The notes: generated by a model not told the origin, from the letters alone. A DNA stretch of 52,624 nucleotides from Nanoarchaeota archaeon (GCA_018897155.1 JAHILE010000024.1:1-52624); one strand, 5' to 3'. Positions 1 to 9,705 are shown, counted from the stretch's first letter. Program-made: numbers and translations.

Positions 1-54
1 GATCCCGTAAATGCGCCATCTTTCAATGCCATACTCAATGTTGAAAAATGACAT
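1..54 (-). CDS. Possible N-terminus of a protein cut by the window edge
   Basis: An ATG at 54 on the minus strand opens a frame of 18 codons that reaches the window edge without a stop (begins MSFFNIEYGI). An AT-rich TATA-like stretch at 60-77 lies just upstream on that strand, as expected for a leaderless archaeal gene transcribed divergently from the gene at 442. There is too little sequence to name a family. It could be chance. Confidence 0.3.
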   Translation of the reverse strand, partial: MSFFNIEYGIERWRIYGI

Positions 55-441
55 TTATAAATCTTTAAATTATAATCTCTGTAAAGTAGTTACAACTTCT
101 TAACTTCTGGACAATTCTAACTTAAGTAGCCATTTACGATATTTAAGCTTTCTTTTGCCATTCTTTACAATCGGGTAACGTAATTACGACAATTTAGAAC
201 CCGTTAAATCTCAAACTTCTGTTATTTCTATGCGTATTCCCTAAAAAGTCAAAGAAACGGGCATTTAATGAAATACGGATAACTGCATGTGTGTAATCGT
301 AAAACATTGAGTATCGCAATCATATTGCAACCTTGTTTGCACAAATATAGATTTATATTATTTGTCAATAAAGTGAACATCAAAGTATCACAAACAGATT
401 TATGATACGATCAATAGGATACCTAAATATATGGCGATACT
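55..441. other. AT-rich intergenic region before the glycan locus
   Basis: No convincing gene is visible on either strand. TATA-like strings occur at 60-77 (minus orientation) and around 351-358 (TTTATATTA, plus orientation), so this is most likely a divergent promoter region. Just before the first gene the sequence GGCGAT lies three bases ahead of the ATG at 442. Confidence 0.5.
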
Positions 442-1545
442 ATGGAATCTCAAAAATTAAAAACCGCAGAAGCAAGCAATAGGAACAAGTTAAAAGAAGC
501 GAAGCCACAGGTTTATGAAAAAATCATGAAATTTAACGAAAAGATTAAAAGAGGCGAAAGCATTGCCATTATTCAGTTTCAGTATAATTATACTTGCAAT
601 TTCCGCTGCCAACACTGCTCTGTAAAAGGGTTTCAAGGCAAAAACGATAAAAGGCAATTCACCATAGCGGATGTAAAAGAACTATTCCGGCAGGCTGATG
701 AATTGGGGCTTGCGCGCGTTACAATTACCGGCGGAGAGCCTTTGGTATTCAAGGATTTTGATGAATTGGTAAAAGCTATTGACCCACAAAAATTCTATAT
801 CAACTGCGATACTAATGGATGGCTATTGGATGAAAAGAGAGCCAATCATCTAAAGAGCATTGGTGTTGATAGGATTCAATTAAGTCTGGACAGCTTTGAT
901 GCTGATGAACATGATGCCTTTAGAAACACCATGGGTGCGTATGACCGGGCAATGAAAGCAATTGATATAGCTCAAGAGGCGGGCTTAGGCATCTTCGTAC
1001 AAACCGTAGTTACCAAACAAAGGCTTCACTCAGAGGAGTTTATAAAATTTCTAGAATTTTTCAATAAAAAGGGCATAGGCGTATTTGTGACCTATGCAAA
1101 GCCTGTTGGTGCATGGGAAGGTAATTTTGAGGCCCTTGTTAATAAGGATGACATGAACTATATGCGGGAGCTTGAGAAAAAGTATAATGTGTTTACGCAT
1201 TTAACACCCGCCTATGGACTTAATATGGGTTGCATTGCGATTAAAGGAATGTTTTCTGTAACACAGTATGGGGATGTACTACCGTGTCCTTATATTCACG
1301 TATCAATCGGAAATGTCTTCGAGGAGCCCCTGAAAGACATCCTTCAAAGAGGAATGAATATCAAATTCTTTGGAGAACGTATCGAAACATGCCTTATTGC
1401 AGAGGATAGGGATTTTATTAACAAATACATAGTAAAAAGGGTTTATGGAAAACCTCTTCCAGTTCCCTGTAATGAAGTTTTTACTGAAGAAGACAAAACG
1501 CAAAAGCCATTCAACAAAGAAAAGAGCTTATTCCAATCAACATGA
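442..1545 (+). CDS. Radical SAM protein with a SPASM/Twitch-like C-terminus
   Basis: The 367-residue protein has the radical SAM cluster motif CNFRCQHC (Cys52, Cys56, Cys59) that binds the 4Fe-4S cluster used to cleave S-adenosylmethionine. A GGEP motif follows at 97-100, and a later cysteine-bearing stretch (GCIAIKG ... LPCPYIH ... NVFEEPLKDI) is typical of SPASM/Twitch auxiliary domains. The substrate is unknown. In this setting (Nudix, SDR, methyltransferases, NeuB) a sugar or a small modified metabolite is likely. It starts at ATG 442, three bases after GGCGAT, and is the first gene of a plus-strand series running to 9705. Base composition is more AT-rich than the genes after 9.8 kb. Confidence 0.85.
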   Translation: MESQKLKTAEASNRNKLKEAKPQVYEKIMKFNEKIKRGESIAIIQFQYNYTCNFRCQHCSVKGFQGKNDKRQFTIADVKELFRQADELGLARVTITGGEPLVFKDFDELVKAIDPQKFYINCDTNGWLLDEKRANHLKSIGVDRIQLSLDSFDADEHDAFRNTMGAYDRAMKAIDIAQEAGLGIFVQTVVTKQRLHSEEFIKFLEFFNKKGIGVFVTYAKPVGAWEGNFEALVNKDDMNYMRELEKKYNVFTHLTPAYGLNMGCIAIKGMFSVTQYGDVLPCPYIHVSIGNVFEEPLKDILQRGMNIKFFGERIETCLIAEDRDFINKYIVKRVYGKPLPVPCNEVFTEEDKTQKPFNKEKSLFQST

Positions 1546-1570
1546 TATTTACGTGAATCGTGTGGGGCTT

Positions 1571-2065
1571 ATGAACATTACAAACGCCATAGACTTTCTT
1601 GAAAAACATGTTCCTAATCCATCAGCGGGTTTGCCTGATGAGTTATTCTATTATATTAGCAAAACAACGCCGCTAGTTAATGTTGATCTTTTAATAAAAG
1701 ATGAAAAGGGGCGCACACTTTTATCGTGGAGAAACGATAAATATTGCGGAAAAGGATGGCATGTGCCTGGCGGAATTGTCCGGTTTAAGGAAACATTAGA
1801 AGAAAGGGTAAAAAAAGTAGCTGAAACAGAAATAGGAGCTGGAGTTACTTTTGAAACAACTCCAATAGCAATAAATCAGTGCATACTTCAAGATAGGGAC
1901 ATACGCGGTCATTTCATTTCGATTTTATACAAATGCCATATACCCGGCACATTCATCCCAAAAAACAAAGGATGCTCTCGCGATGATGCGGGCTATCTTA
2001 TGTGGCATGATTCTAGTCCTAACAACTTAATAAAATTTCATGAAAGGTATAGAAAATATCTATAA
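1571..2065 (+). CDS. Nudix hydrolase, GDP-mannose mannosyl hydrolase-like
   Basis: The protein carries a Nudix box in altered form. The leading Gly, the Glu of TLEER and the GA ending are kept, but the usual REUxEE helix reads KVAETE. GDP-mannose mannosyl hydrolases (Gmm) are known for just this kind of altered box, and the N-terminal part (short helix, LVNVDLLIKDEKGRTLL, GKGWHVPGG) also resembles Gmm. It may cleave a GDP-sugar or act as a housekeeping control on a nucleotide-sugar pool. A longer frame opens at 1445 inside the previous gene. The ATG at 1571, preceded by GTGGGG, gives the family length of about 164 residues and is preferred. Confidence 0.75.
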   Translation: MNITNAIDFLEKHVPNPSAGLPDELFYYISKTTPLVNVDLLIKDEKGRTLLSWRNDKYCGKGWHVPGGIVRFKETLEERVKKVAETEIGAGVTFETTPIAINQCILQDRDIRGHFISILYKCHIPGTFIPKNKGCSRDDAGYLMWHDSSPNNLIKFHERYRKYL

Positions 2066-2092
2066 AAATTTCACAATTTAAGAGGTTTGATA

Positions 2093-3109
2093 ATGAAAGC
2101 AAAAGATCTTAGTGGACATGCGCCGGGTGGACAAAGAACAAAACTTGCGGAGGTACTTCCTTTGAATACGCCATTTGTTGTACAGATATTTCCCATATAC
2201 GCATGTAATTTTAAATGTAAATATTGTATCTTTCCATTAGATATTTCCAAGAGAGGATTTATCTCGGACAAGGTTATCATGGACTTTGAACTATTCAAAA
2301 AATGTATGGATGATTTCGCCAAATTTCCCGATAAAATAAAGGTGTTGCGTTTTGTAGGTATAGGAGAACCACTATTGCATAAAAACATCGTAGATATGAT
2401 TAAATACGCGGTTTCAAAAAAGGTAGCAAATAAAGTGGAACTTCTAACAAATGCATCACTTTTGACTCCAGAAGTGTCAGATTCTCTTATCTCGGCAGGG
2501 CTTTCGAGATTAGTTGTATCGTTACAAGGAACTTCAAAAGAGAAATACAAAGATATTTGTGGAGTAGATATTGACTTTGAGAAATTCGTTAAAAATATAG
2601 CCTATTTTTATAAAAATAAGGGAAATGCGCACGTTTATCTTAAAATCGTAGATACGGCATTAGATAATAAAGAAGACGAGCAGAGATTTTACAAAATTTT
2701 TGGAGATATTTGTGACAGCATTGCAATTGAACATGCCGTTCCTATTCATTCAGGTGTGGACTATAAGAAAGTATTGAAAAATAAAGACATAACAGTCACT
2801 CAATTCGGGTTGCCTATTTCTGAAGTTCAAATTTGCCCGCAACCATTTTTCCACATGCAGATCAATCCTGATGGAAAAGTAGTTCCTTGTTATTCTTTTG
2901 AATATCCTGAAATAATGGGAAACTGCAATGAACAATCAGTACTTGAAGTTTGGAACGGTAAGACTTTCCAACGCTTTAGGAGAACTATGCTTGATGGAAC
3001 CAAAACAGTGTGCAAAACATGCGCAGAATGTAGTATAATTAAGTATAGATTATTTCCCGAAGATGTCTTGAATAACGATGCTGAAAGGCTTAAAAAAGCA
3101 TATGAATAG
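2093..3109 (+). CDS. Radical SAM/SPASM protein
   Basis: The radical SAM motif CNFKCKYC lies in the first 50 residues. The C-terminal region has the cysteine pattern of a SPASM domain (VPCYSFEY, then CKTCAEC), which normally binds one or two extra 4Fe-4S clusters. The strand following the motif (RFVGIGEPLLHKNIVDM) corresponds to the SAM-binding GGEP region. The ATG at 2093 is preferred over an in-frame TTG six bases earlier because AGAGG lies at a normal distance. The product is unknown. It is the second SPASM-type enzyme of the same transcription unit and sits 8 bases before a sugar C-methyltransferase-like gene, so a deoxysugar modification is possible. Confidence 0.85.
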   Translation: MKAKDLSGHAPGGQRTKLAEVLPLNTPFVVQIFPIYACNFKCKYCIFPLDISKRGFISDKVIMDFELFKKCMDDFAKFPDKIKVLRFVGIGEPLLHKNIVDMIKYAVSKKVANKVELLTNASLLTPEVSDSLISAGLSRLVVSLQGTSKEKYKDICGVDIDFEKFVKNIAYFYKNKGNAHVYLKIVDTALDNKEDEQRFYKIFGDICDSIAIEHAVPIHSGVDYKKVLKNKDITVTQFGLPISEVQICPQPFFHMQINPDGKVVPCYSFEYPEIMGNCNEQSVLEVWNGKTFQRFRRTMLDGTKTVCKTCAECSIIKYRLFPEDVLNNDAERLKKAYE

Positions 3110-3117
3110 GTGCACTG

Positions 3118-4299
3118 ATGAAAAAACATAAAAAAAATGAAAGAGTTTGTCCAATATGTAAGTGCTCAGAAAAGACTCATCTCTATAAACAGAATTTTAA
3201 TAACGACGTTATTTCTCCAATAACGGGTTATGATGTTGTCGTATGCAAGAAGTGTGGATTTGCCTATGCAGATAACATACCCCAGCAAAACAAATTCAAC
3301 GATTATTATGCGTTACAATCAAAATGGGAATTTAATTATAGAAAGGGTGTTGTTTCAAATGAGTATATCAACCACTTCACAAAAATTTTTAACTTTTTAA
3401 ATCCGCATTTAAAAAACCACAACGCAAGAATAGTGGATATTGGATGTTCGACAGGCGGTTTATTATCAATATTTAAAACAAACGGATATTCCAATCTTTT
3501 AGGACTGGACCCATCGCCGTCGTGTGCAAAAACAACAATGGAATTATACAATATTAAAGCAATCGCCAATAATATTTTTGATTTTAAAACTGATGAAAAA
3601 TTCGATTTGATTACTTTATCTGCGGTCTTGGAACACTTGGTTGACCTTGACAATTCGATGCAAAAAATCAAGTCATTATTAAAAGAAGATGGTTTATTAT
3701 TCTTAGAAATTCCTGATGCTGAAAGATTTGAACAGCATATCATCCCTCCATTTCAACATTTCAGTACGGAACATATTAATTACTTTTCCAAAGAATCCAT
3801 AAGAAATTTATTAGCTATGCATTCTTTTAAAATACTGGAGCTGCAACAAACAGAAAATAGAACTAATAGGTCCATAGATCCAGATATTTTTGTTCTATCA
3901 AAAAATACAAACGCTGAGAAGTTTAAACTGATCCATGAGGATGTTTCTGAAATACATTTGAGAAATTACATAACCAAAAGTAATAAATATGATTTAGAAA
4001 CAAAGAAATCCATCCATGATAAGCTATTGAACAAAGACAAAATAATTGTTTGGGGTGTGGGAACGCATACTCAAAGACTATTAAGTTCTGGATTAGATTT
4101 ATCAAAGATAGTATATTTTGTCGATTCAAACGCAAAATATAGCGATAAAAAGCTAAAAGGAATAGAAATAAAGACACCGGGCGATATCCGGGAGGAAGAC
4201 ATTCCAATATTGATATCCTCTTATTCCTATCAAGAAGAAATTGCTCATCAAATCAAAGAAGTTCTGAAATTAAATAACGAAATAATAAAACTATATTAA
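3118..4299 (+). CDS. Sugar C-methyltransferase-like protein (three-part Methyltransf_13/SAM/Methyltransf_14 layout)
   Basis: The N-terminus has a zinc-ribbon-like site (CPIC at 11-14, CKKC at 43-46). It is followed by a class I SAM-binding fold (IVDIGCSTGG, about 105-114) with LEHL in the acceptor part. A C-terminal Rossmann-like domain follows (VWGVGTHTQRLL ... YFVDSNAKY ... KTPGDI). This three-part layout is that of NDP-hexose C-methyltransferases such as those making branched deoxysugars, which act on 4-keto-hexoses bound to a nucleotide. GGTG lies just ahead of the ATG. The enzyme fits a locus rich in SDR and nucleotide-sugar genes. Confidence 0.8.
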   Translation: MKKHKKNERVCPICKCSEKTHLYKQNFNNDVISPITGYDVVVCKKCGFAYADNIPQQNKFNDYYALQSKWEFNYRKGVVSNEYINHFTKIFNFLNPHLKNHNARIVDIGCSTGGLLSIFKTNGYSNLLGLDPSPSCAKTTMELYNIKAIANNIFDFKTDEKFDLITLSAVLEHLVDLDNSMQKIKSLLKEDGLLFLEIPDAERFEQHIIPPFQHFSTEHINYFSKESIRNLLAMHSFKILELQQTENRTNRSIDPDIFVLSKNTNAEKFKLIHEDVSEIHLRNYITKSNKYDLETKKSIHDKLLNKDKIIVWGVGTHTQRLLSSGLDLSKIVYFVDSNAKYSDKKLKGIEIKTPGDIREEDIPILISSYSYQEEIAHQIKEVLKLNNEIIKLY

Positions 4300-4395
4300 G
4301 AAGGAAATAATTCCATAGAAACATATATTATGTGGAATCCCTCTTCAAGATAAAAATTAAAAACCATGCGCACAAAATAATTACGAGATGACCCA

Positions 4396-5451
4396 ATGAT
4401 TACAAAAATTATGCAAGAAGATCTGGAATTCATTATCCGTCAAAAATTACCGTGGGAAATGTTAGATAATTCTACAATTTTAATTGCCGGTGCAAATGGC
4501 TACGTACCTGCATATATGCTGGAAACGCTCCTTTATTTAAACGACAAGTGCAATAAAAATATAAAAGTTATCGCGTTAGTTAGGAACAAAGAAAAGGTCC
4601 TAAAACGGTTCTGTCACCATAAGAATAGAAAAGACTTGAAATTTATCGTTCAGGACGTTAGTCAGCCAATCATCCTGAAAAAAAACGAGAAGATCAACTA
4701 TATAATACATGCAGCAAGTCAGGCAATTCCGAAATATTACGATACCGATCCGATAGGAACTCTAAGTGCCAATACGCTCGGAACAATAAACCTATTAAAA
4801 CTTACAAACAAAGAAGATTTTAAAGGGTTTTTGTTTTTCAGTACCGGAGGAGTTTATGGAAGAGTTGAAGATAAAAACATTCCGATGAATGAAGATGCTT
4901 ATGGGTACTTAGACCCGACGGATGTTAAGTCGTGTTATAATGAGAGTAAGAGGATGGGCGAAAATATTTGCGTCGGTTGGTTTCACCAGTACGGCATTCC
5001 AACGAAAATAGTCCGAATATCTTACGTTTATGGTCCGGGAATGGATTTAAATGATGAACGGGCATTTCATTCATTTGTTTCAGACATAGTTAATAATCGG
5101 GATATTTTAATGGAAAGCAGCGGCAATGCTACGAGATCATTTTGTTATATTGCCGATGCTACTTTGGCATTTTTTACTGTTTTACTGAAGGGCGGCAACG
5201 GAGAAGCGTATAATGTAGGAACCGAAAAAGAGACAAGTATTTTTGAGTTAGCACGCACTTTAGTAGGGCTATTTCCTGAAAGAGGTATTAAGATTATAAA
5301 AAAACAGGATGTAAATACGTTCGATGTTGTTAAAAGCTCAACACGAAGAAGTTGTTTTGACATATCAAAAATCAAATCACTTGGTTGGAAGCCTGTTTTT
5401 GATTTAAGCGAAGGTTCTAAGAGAACCATATTAAGTTTTTTAGAGGAATAA
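4396..5451 (+). CDS. NAD-dependent epimerase/dehydratase (extended SDR)
   Basis: This is a 351-residue extended short-chain dehydrogenase. The nucleotide-binding turn reads AGANGYVPAY, so the last Gly of the usual GxxGxxG is replaced. The active-site Tyr and Lys lie in YNESK, preceded by FFSTGGVYG. The C-terminal part (FCYIADAT, YNVGTEKE, RRSCFDISKIKSLGWKP) is standard for nucleotide-sugar SDRs and resembles dTDP-glucose dehydratase and UDP-glucuronate decarboxylase families. The exact sugar cannot be read from the sequence. It is followed after one base by an FkbM methyltransferase, so the two are probably co-translated. Confidence 0.8.
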   Translation: MITKIMQEDLEFIIRQKLPWEMLDNSTILIAGANGYVPAYMLETLLYLNDKCNKNIKVIALVRNKEKVLKRFCHHKNRKDLKFIVQDVSQPIILKKNEKINYIIHAASQAIPKYYDTDPIGTLSANTLGTINLLKLTNKEDFKGFLFFSTGGVYGRVEDKNIPMNEDAYGYLDPTDVKSCYNESKRMGENICVGWFHQYGIPTKIVRISYVYGPGMDLNDERAFHSFVSDIVNNRDILMESSGNATRSFCYIADATLAFFTVLLKGGNGEAYNVGTEKETSIFELARTLVGLFPERGIKIIKKQDVNTFDVVKSSTRRSCFDISKIKSLGWKPVFDLSEGSKRTILSFLEE

Positions 5452-5452
5452 T

Positions 5453-6373
5453 ATGGAATCAAATTTGTTAGAAATCAGAGCAAAATATCTGTCAGGGATA
5501 TTAAATAAAGTAGATTATGCCAAACAATGCCAGGCTCATCATGCTCAACTATTTGATTATTCGGAATTTATGAAAAATACGGATATTCGTTCCATTGAGA
5601 TAACCGATAACGGCGTTTGCATGACCACTAGAGAAATGGGGATAAAGATGATGGCAAATCGCATTGACCGAGGAATTGCCCCCGTAGGTATTCTTAACTC
5701 GCTAGAATCTGAAGAAAACGAAGTTAAGGTATTAAAAAATCTTTTAAAAAGAAATTACGAAGATAAGTTCGTAATGATCGATGTCGGAGCAAATATTGGC
5801 TGGTATGGCATGAACTTCGCTAAATCATTTCCAAAGTCACAAATATATTCATTCGAACCAATTCCGGAATCTTATGCCAACATATTATCTAATATTGCAC
5901 TAAATAACTTAACCAATATCACAACAATTCACTCGGGTGTATCGGATCATGAGGGTGTTGAAACGTTTTATTATGACACCGAACTTTCAGGAAATGCATC
6001 ACTAACCAATCTCAGTGAAAAGAAAAATGTATCAACCGTAAATGCACAGTTAATCACTTTGGATAACTATTGCTCTCAAAAATCAATTAAGCCGGATTTT
6101 ATCAAAGTTGATGTAGAAGGTGCAGAATTATTTGTTTTTAAAGGTGCTCGAAAAATAATATCCGATAACCACCCGATTGTTTTTGCAGAGATGCTTCGGA
6201 AATGGTCTTCAAAATTTGGATATCACCCAAATCAAATTATAGCGCTTTTTAAAGAACTCGATTATAAATGTTATACCTTATGCAAAGAACAACTAATTCC
6301 GCTTGAAATTATGACCGATTCAACTGAGGAAAAGAATTTCATTTTCCTCAATCAAAAATACCATAAGATTTAA
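5453..6373 (+). CDS. FkbM family methyltransferase
   Basis: The SAM-binding core VMIDVGANIGWYG, then SFEPIPES and DFIKVDVEGAE, are diagnostic of FkbM-type O-methyltransferases, which often methylate sugar hydroxyls on glycolipids and surface polysaccharides. About 100 N-terminal residues precede the core and may bind the acceptor. GAGGA ends the preceding gene and places this ATG at a good distance for translation. The SDR gene before it and the radical SAM gene after it suggest the target is a sugar assembled by this cluster. Confidence 0.85.
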   Translation: MESNLLEIRAKYLSGILNKVDYAKQCQAHHAQLFDYSEFMKNTDIRSIEITDNGVCMTTREMGIKMMANRIDRGIAPVGILNSLESEENEVKVLKNLLKRNYEDKFVMIDVGANIGWYGMNFAKSFPKSQIYSFEPIPESYANILSNIALNNLTNITTIHSGVSDHEGVETFYYDTELSGNASLTNLSEKKNVSTVNAQLITLDNYCSQKSIKPDFIKVDVEGAELFVFKGARKIISDNHPIVFAEMLRKWSSKFGYHPNQIIALFKELDYKCYTLCKEQLIPLEIMTDSTEEKNFIFLNQKYHKI

Positions 6374-6450
6374 AAATGATTTAACTAACGATATAATTAA
6401 AAAACAAATAACGTAATGACATAAAGCTCATTTGATAAAGAGATGAAATA

Positions 6451-8103
6451 ATGGATAAAATATTATTTATAATTCCGCCGTATATGAATTTTGATAGTTT
6501 TGTAAATCCTGCTTTTAATGAGCGCACAACCGTCAAAAAATCAGGTATTTATGGACGCATTATTGCTGAAATGCCGCTAGGAGTGATCTCCATGAGCGCA
6601 TATTTGAAGAAACACATCACGGTTGAAACAAAACTCATTGATTTCAATATTATTCTAAACAATATGGAAGCTTTTAAATACGAATCATTTTCAGAAATGT
6701 TTCAGGATATTCTCTCGACAAAAGAATGGAGCGACTATCAACCAAACATAATAGCGATATCCACTTTGTTTGCCCCCGCATATTATAACATGTTAGATGT
6801 TGCAAAAATACTACGAAATCTATTTCCTAATGCTTTGATAACTGCGGGTGGTGGTGTGCCCACCAATATGTATAAAGAAATATATGGGGCTAGCACATGT
6901 TTTGACGCTCTTTGCTATGGCGAAGGAGAAAAACCACTGTTGGGACTTGCAAAGGCGACAGACAAAAAAAAGTTCCTGAAAACAAATTCGTCGTGGATTA
7001 CAAAAGAGAAGATAGAAAACAAAGAGTCTTTTCAACATGATTTCATCGAAAACCTTGATGAGATACCATTTTTTGATTATGATATTTTGAATATGGAGGG
7101 TTACAAACAAACATCTCTCCTGTCTTTATTCCCGCTTGAGAAAGAAAGAGGAAGAAAAGGAATGCCAATCATGACATCAAGAGGTTGTATTCATCATTGT
7201 TGTTTTTGTTCGTCGCACACAGTCCATGGAAGGAAAATGCGATATAATAGTGTGGGGCGAGTAAAAGAGGATTTCGAGCGCCTAAAAAAACAATATGGAG
7301 CGGAAACAATAGTTTTTTTCGATGATCATTTGATGTCTAATAGGCAAAGAGTTTTTAAAATTATTAATCTCCTAAATGACCTGAAATTGACGGCATTTTT
7401 CCCATCGTCCTTAGCCCTTTATGCTCTGGATAGAAAAGTTCTTGAAGCTCTAAAAAGCGTTGGTGTAGATAATCTTGTTTTGTCTGTAGAGTCTGGCAGT
7501 AATAGGGTTTTAAGGGAAATAATGCACAAGCCTCTTGACCTATCCATAGTAAAACGTGTAATTGCAGACTGTCGGGAATTAGGAATAGCTTCGGATGTGT
7601 CGATACTTATAGGGCTTCCGGGAGAAACAAAACAAGACATAGAAGATGCCAGAGTATTTTTAAAAACACTTGACGCAACGTGGTTCAGAATCAGTATGGC
7701 AACTCCGCTTGTTGGCAGCGAAATGCTTGATATTTGCATCAAAAACAACTATATTAAAGGAGATTACATAAATTGTGATTTCAAAAAAGCGGTTGTTGAA
7801 ACTAAAGATTTTACAGCAGAATACATACAAGAAAAAGCATATTTACTAAATCTTGAACTTAATTTTGTATCCAATAGTGATTTTAGATTGGGAAATTACG
7901 AAACAGCATTAAAAGGATTTGAAAACGCAATAAAAACAAAGAGCGATCATGCATTTGCCTATTATTTTGCGGCCAAGTGCTATGAGATGATGAATTTAGA
8001 AGAAAAATACGAAGAATACAAAACGAAGTATCAAGAAATAATAAAAGAATCTGAATTTTGGAGAAACTACGCCAAACAATTTAACCTGGCTGAATTAAAA
8101 TGA
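6451..8103 (+). CDS. B12-binding-domain radical SAM protein with C-terminal TPR-like helices
   Basis: A Rossmann-like N-terminal domain of the cobalamin-binding type (starts ILFIIPPYMNFDSF; GGGVPTN; YGEGEKPLL) is followed by a radical SAM domain with CIHHCCFC (Cys246, Cys250, Cys253). The C-terminal 90 residues hold a TPR-like pair (GNYETALKGFENAIKTK, HAFAYYFAAKCYEMM). No DxHxxG motif is visible, so cobalamin would be bound without a lower His ligand, or the domain has lost it. Such enzymes methylate unactivated carbons or rearrange lipids and sugars. It is one of four members of this class in the window (also 17.4, 22.7 and 28.8 kb). Confidence 0.85.
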   Translation: MDKILFIIPPYMNFDSFVNPAFNERTTVKKSGIYGRIIAEMPLGVISMSAYLKKHITVETKLIDFNIILNNMEAFKYESFSEMFQDILSTKEWSDYQPNIIAISTLFAPAYYNMLDVAKILRNLFPNALITAGGGVPTNMYKEIYGASTCFDALCYGEGEKPLLGLAKATDKKKFLKTNSSWITKEKIENKESFQHDFIENLDEIPFFDYDILNMEGYKQTSLLSLFPLEKERGRKGMPIMTSRGCIHHCCFCSSHTVHGRKMRYNSVGRVKEDFERLKKQYGAETIVFFDDHLMSNRQRVFKIINLLNDLKLTAFFPSSLALYALDRKVLEALKSVGVDNLVLSVESGSNRVLREIMHKPLDLSIVKRVIADCRELGIASDVSILIGLPGETKQDIEDARVFLKTLDATWFRISMATPLVGSEMLDICIKNNYIKGDYINCDFKKAVVETKDFTAEYIQEKAYLLNLELNFVSNSDFRLGNYETALKGFENAIKTKSDHAFAYYFAAKCYEMMNLEEKYEEYKTKYQEIIKESEFWRNYAKQFNLAELK

Positions 8104-8175
8104 TTTGCCTCGTGAACTCAATAAAAGATTTGATAACTTATTAAAAACATCCAAAGCATAGTCAAGAGGGTCTAA

Positions 8176-9705
8176 ATGGTTAAAAACGACATATTTAAAA
8201 AATTATTCATTTTTGAAATGGCTAACAACCATATGGGCAGCTTGGAACATGGCTTGAAGATAATAAGAGAATTCCACGAAGTCAGCAAAAAGTTTGATTT
8301 CAAATTTGGCTTTAAGCTTCAATACAGGGATTTAGATACATTCATTCATCCGGATTTTAAAAATAGGATGGATATTAAATACATAAAACGCTTCTCAGAA
8401 ACAAGATTGAAAGAAAGTGAATTAAAAATACTAAAAGACGAGATTAAAAAACACGGCTTTATAGCCATATGCACGCCTTTTGATGAAAACTCGGTTGACT
8501 TAATCGAAAAACACGATTTCGATATAATAAAAATCGGCAGCTGTTCATTCACAGACTGGCCATTATTGGAAAGAATAGCGAAAACTGAAAAACATGTAAT
8601 TGCCTCCACAGCTGGCGCGTCACTGGAAGAAATAGACCGCGTAGTATCGTTTTTTGAGCACAGGAAGAAAGATTTCTGCTTAATGCATTGCGTAGGCGAG
8701 TATCCAACCCGCAATAAGGTATTGGAATTGAATCAAATAGATTTTCTGCGCGAAAGATACCCCGACATCGCCATAGGTTATTCAACGCATGAAGAACCCG
8801 GTAATTTAGATGCAATTAAGATAGCAGTAAGTAAAAGGGCAGCTGTTTTTGAAAGGCACGTAGGTATTAAAACAGACAAATATGCTCTCAATACATATTC
8901 ATCCACACAGGAACAAATCAATAACTGGCTGTTATCCGCACAAGATGCATATGCTATGTGCGGGGTTTCGGACATAAGGAGAGATTGCTCGGAAAAGGAA
9001 AAAGCAGACTTATGCGGCCTGAAAAGAGGGGTCTTTGCCAAAAGAAACATAAAAAAAGGCGAAAAACTGGATATGGCGAATACATTTTTTGCGATACCCA
9101 ATGTTAAAAACCAGATACTTGCCAATGATTTTTCCAAATACATGGAATACTGTGCAAACAAAGAAATAACCCTGAATAAACCCATATTGTTTAATGAAGT
9201 CGTAATGAAAAATTTGAGAGAAAAATTTTTACAGATCATCCAGCGCGTCAGGCAAATTCTCATCGACAGCAAGATAACTCTTCCAAACAAGATTGAATTT
9301 GAATTGTCCCACCATTACGGCATTGAAAAATTCGATGAATATGGGGCAGTAATAATCAGCTGCATAAACAGGGAGTACTGCAAAAAGATAATCATAATGC
9401 TTCCCGGGCAAAAGCATCCGGTACATTACCATGAAAAGAAAGAGGAAACATTTCATGTTCTCTATGGAGATATTACCATAACACTTGAAGACGTCGAAAA
9501 GGAATACAAGCCAGGTGAGCTAATTATTGTTGAAAGGGGCGTCAAGCATAGTTTCAGATCTAAAAACGGCGTGGTTTTTGAGGAAGTCTCAACCACACAC
9601 TATAAAAACGACTCGTTCTATGAAGACGCACAAATAACACAAAATAAGAACCGTAAAACCGAAATGACATTTTGGTCCGACTGGTTAGTTAAGCCAATAG
9701 CATAA
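8176..9705 (+). CDS. N-acetylneuraminate synthase-family protein fused to SAF and cupin domains
   Basis: Residues 1 to about 270 form a NeuB-type TIM barrel (FEMANNHMGS, IIKIGSCSFTDWPLLE, LMHCVGEYPT, IGYSTHE, FERHVG), the fold that condenses phosphoenolpyruvate with an amino- or deoxy-sugar to give a nonulosonic acid. An SAF antifreeze-like domain follows at about 280-345 (RGVFAKRNIKKGEKL). A further domain ends in a cupin at about 405-470 with metal ligands in HYHEKKEETFHVLYG and VKHSF. Family members normally stop after SAF, so the cupin is an extension. It might epimerise or isomerise the sugar substrate. No CMP-sugar synthetase gene is seen nearby. GAGGGT precedes the ATG. Confidence 0.85.
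   Translation: MVKNDIFKKLFIFEMANNHMGSLEHGLKIIREFHEVSKKFDFKFGFKLQYRDLDTFIHPDFKNRMDIKYIKRFSETRLKESELKILKDEIKKHGFIAICTPFDENSVDLIEKHDFDIIKIGSCSFTDWPLLERIAKTEKHVIASTAGASLEEIDRVVSFFEHRKKDFCLMHCVGEYPTRNKVLELNQIDFLRERYPDIAIGYSTHEEPGNLDAIKIAVSKRAAVFERHVGIKTDKYALNTYSSTQEQINNWLLSAQDAYAMCGVSDIRRDCSEKEKADLCGLKRGVFAKRNIKKGEKLDMANTFFAIPNVKNQILANDFSKYMEYCANKEITLNKPILFNEVVMKNLREKFLQIIQRVRQILIDSKITLPNKIEFELSHHYGIEKFDEYGAVIISCINREYCKKIIIMLPGQKHPVHYHEKKEETFHVLYGDITITLEDVEKEYKPGELIIVERGVKHSFRSKNGVVFEEVSTTHYKNDSFYEDAQITQNKNRKTEMTFWSDWLVKPIA

Noticed and set aside
1445-1570. Extension of the Nudix gene upstream into the first radical SAM gene
   Set aside because: The extra 42 residues are basic and unlike the family, and the ATG at 1571 matches the normal N-terminus.
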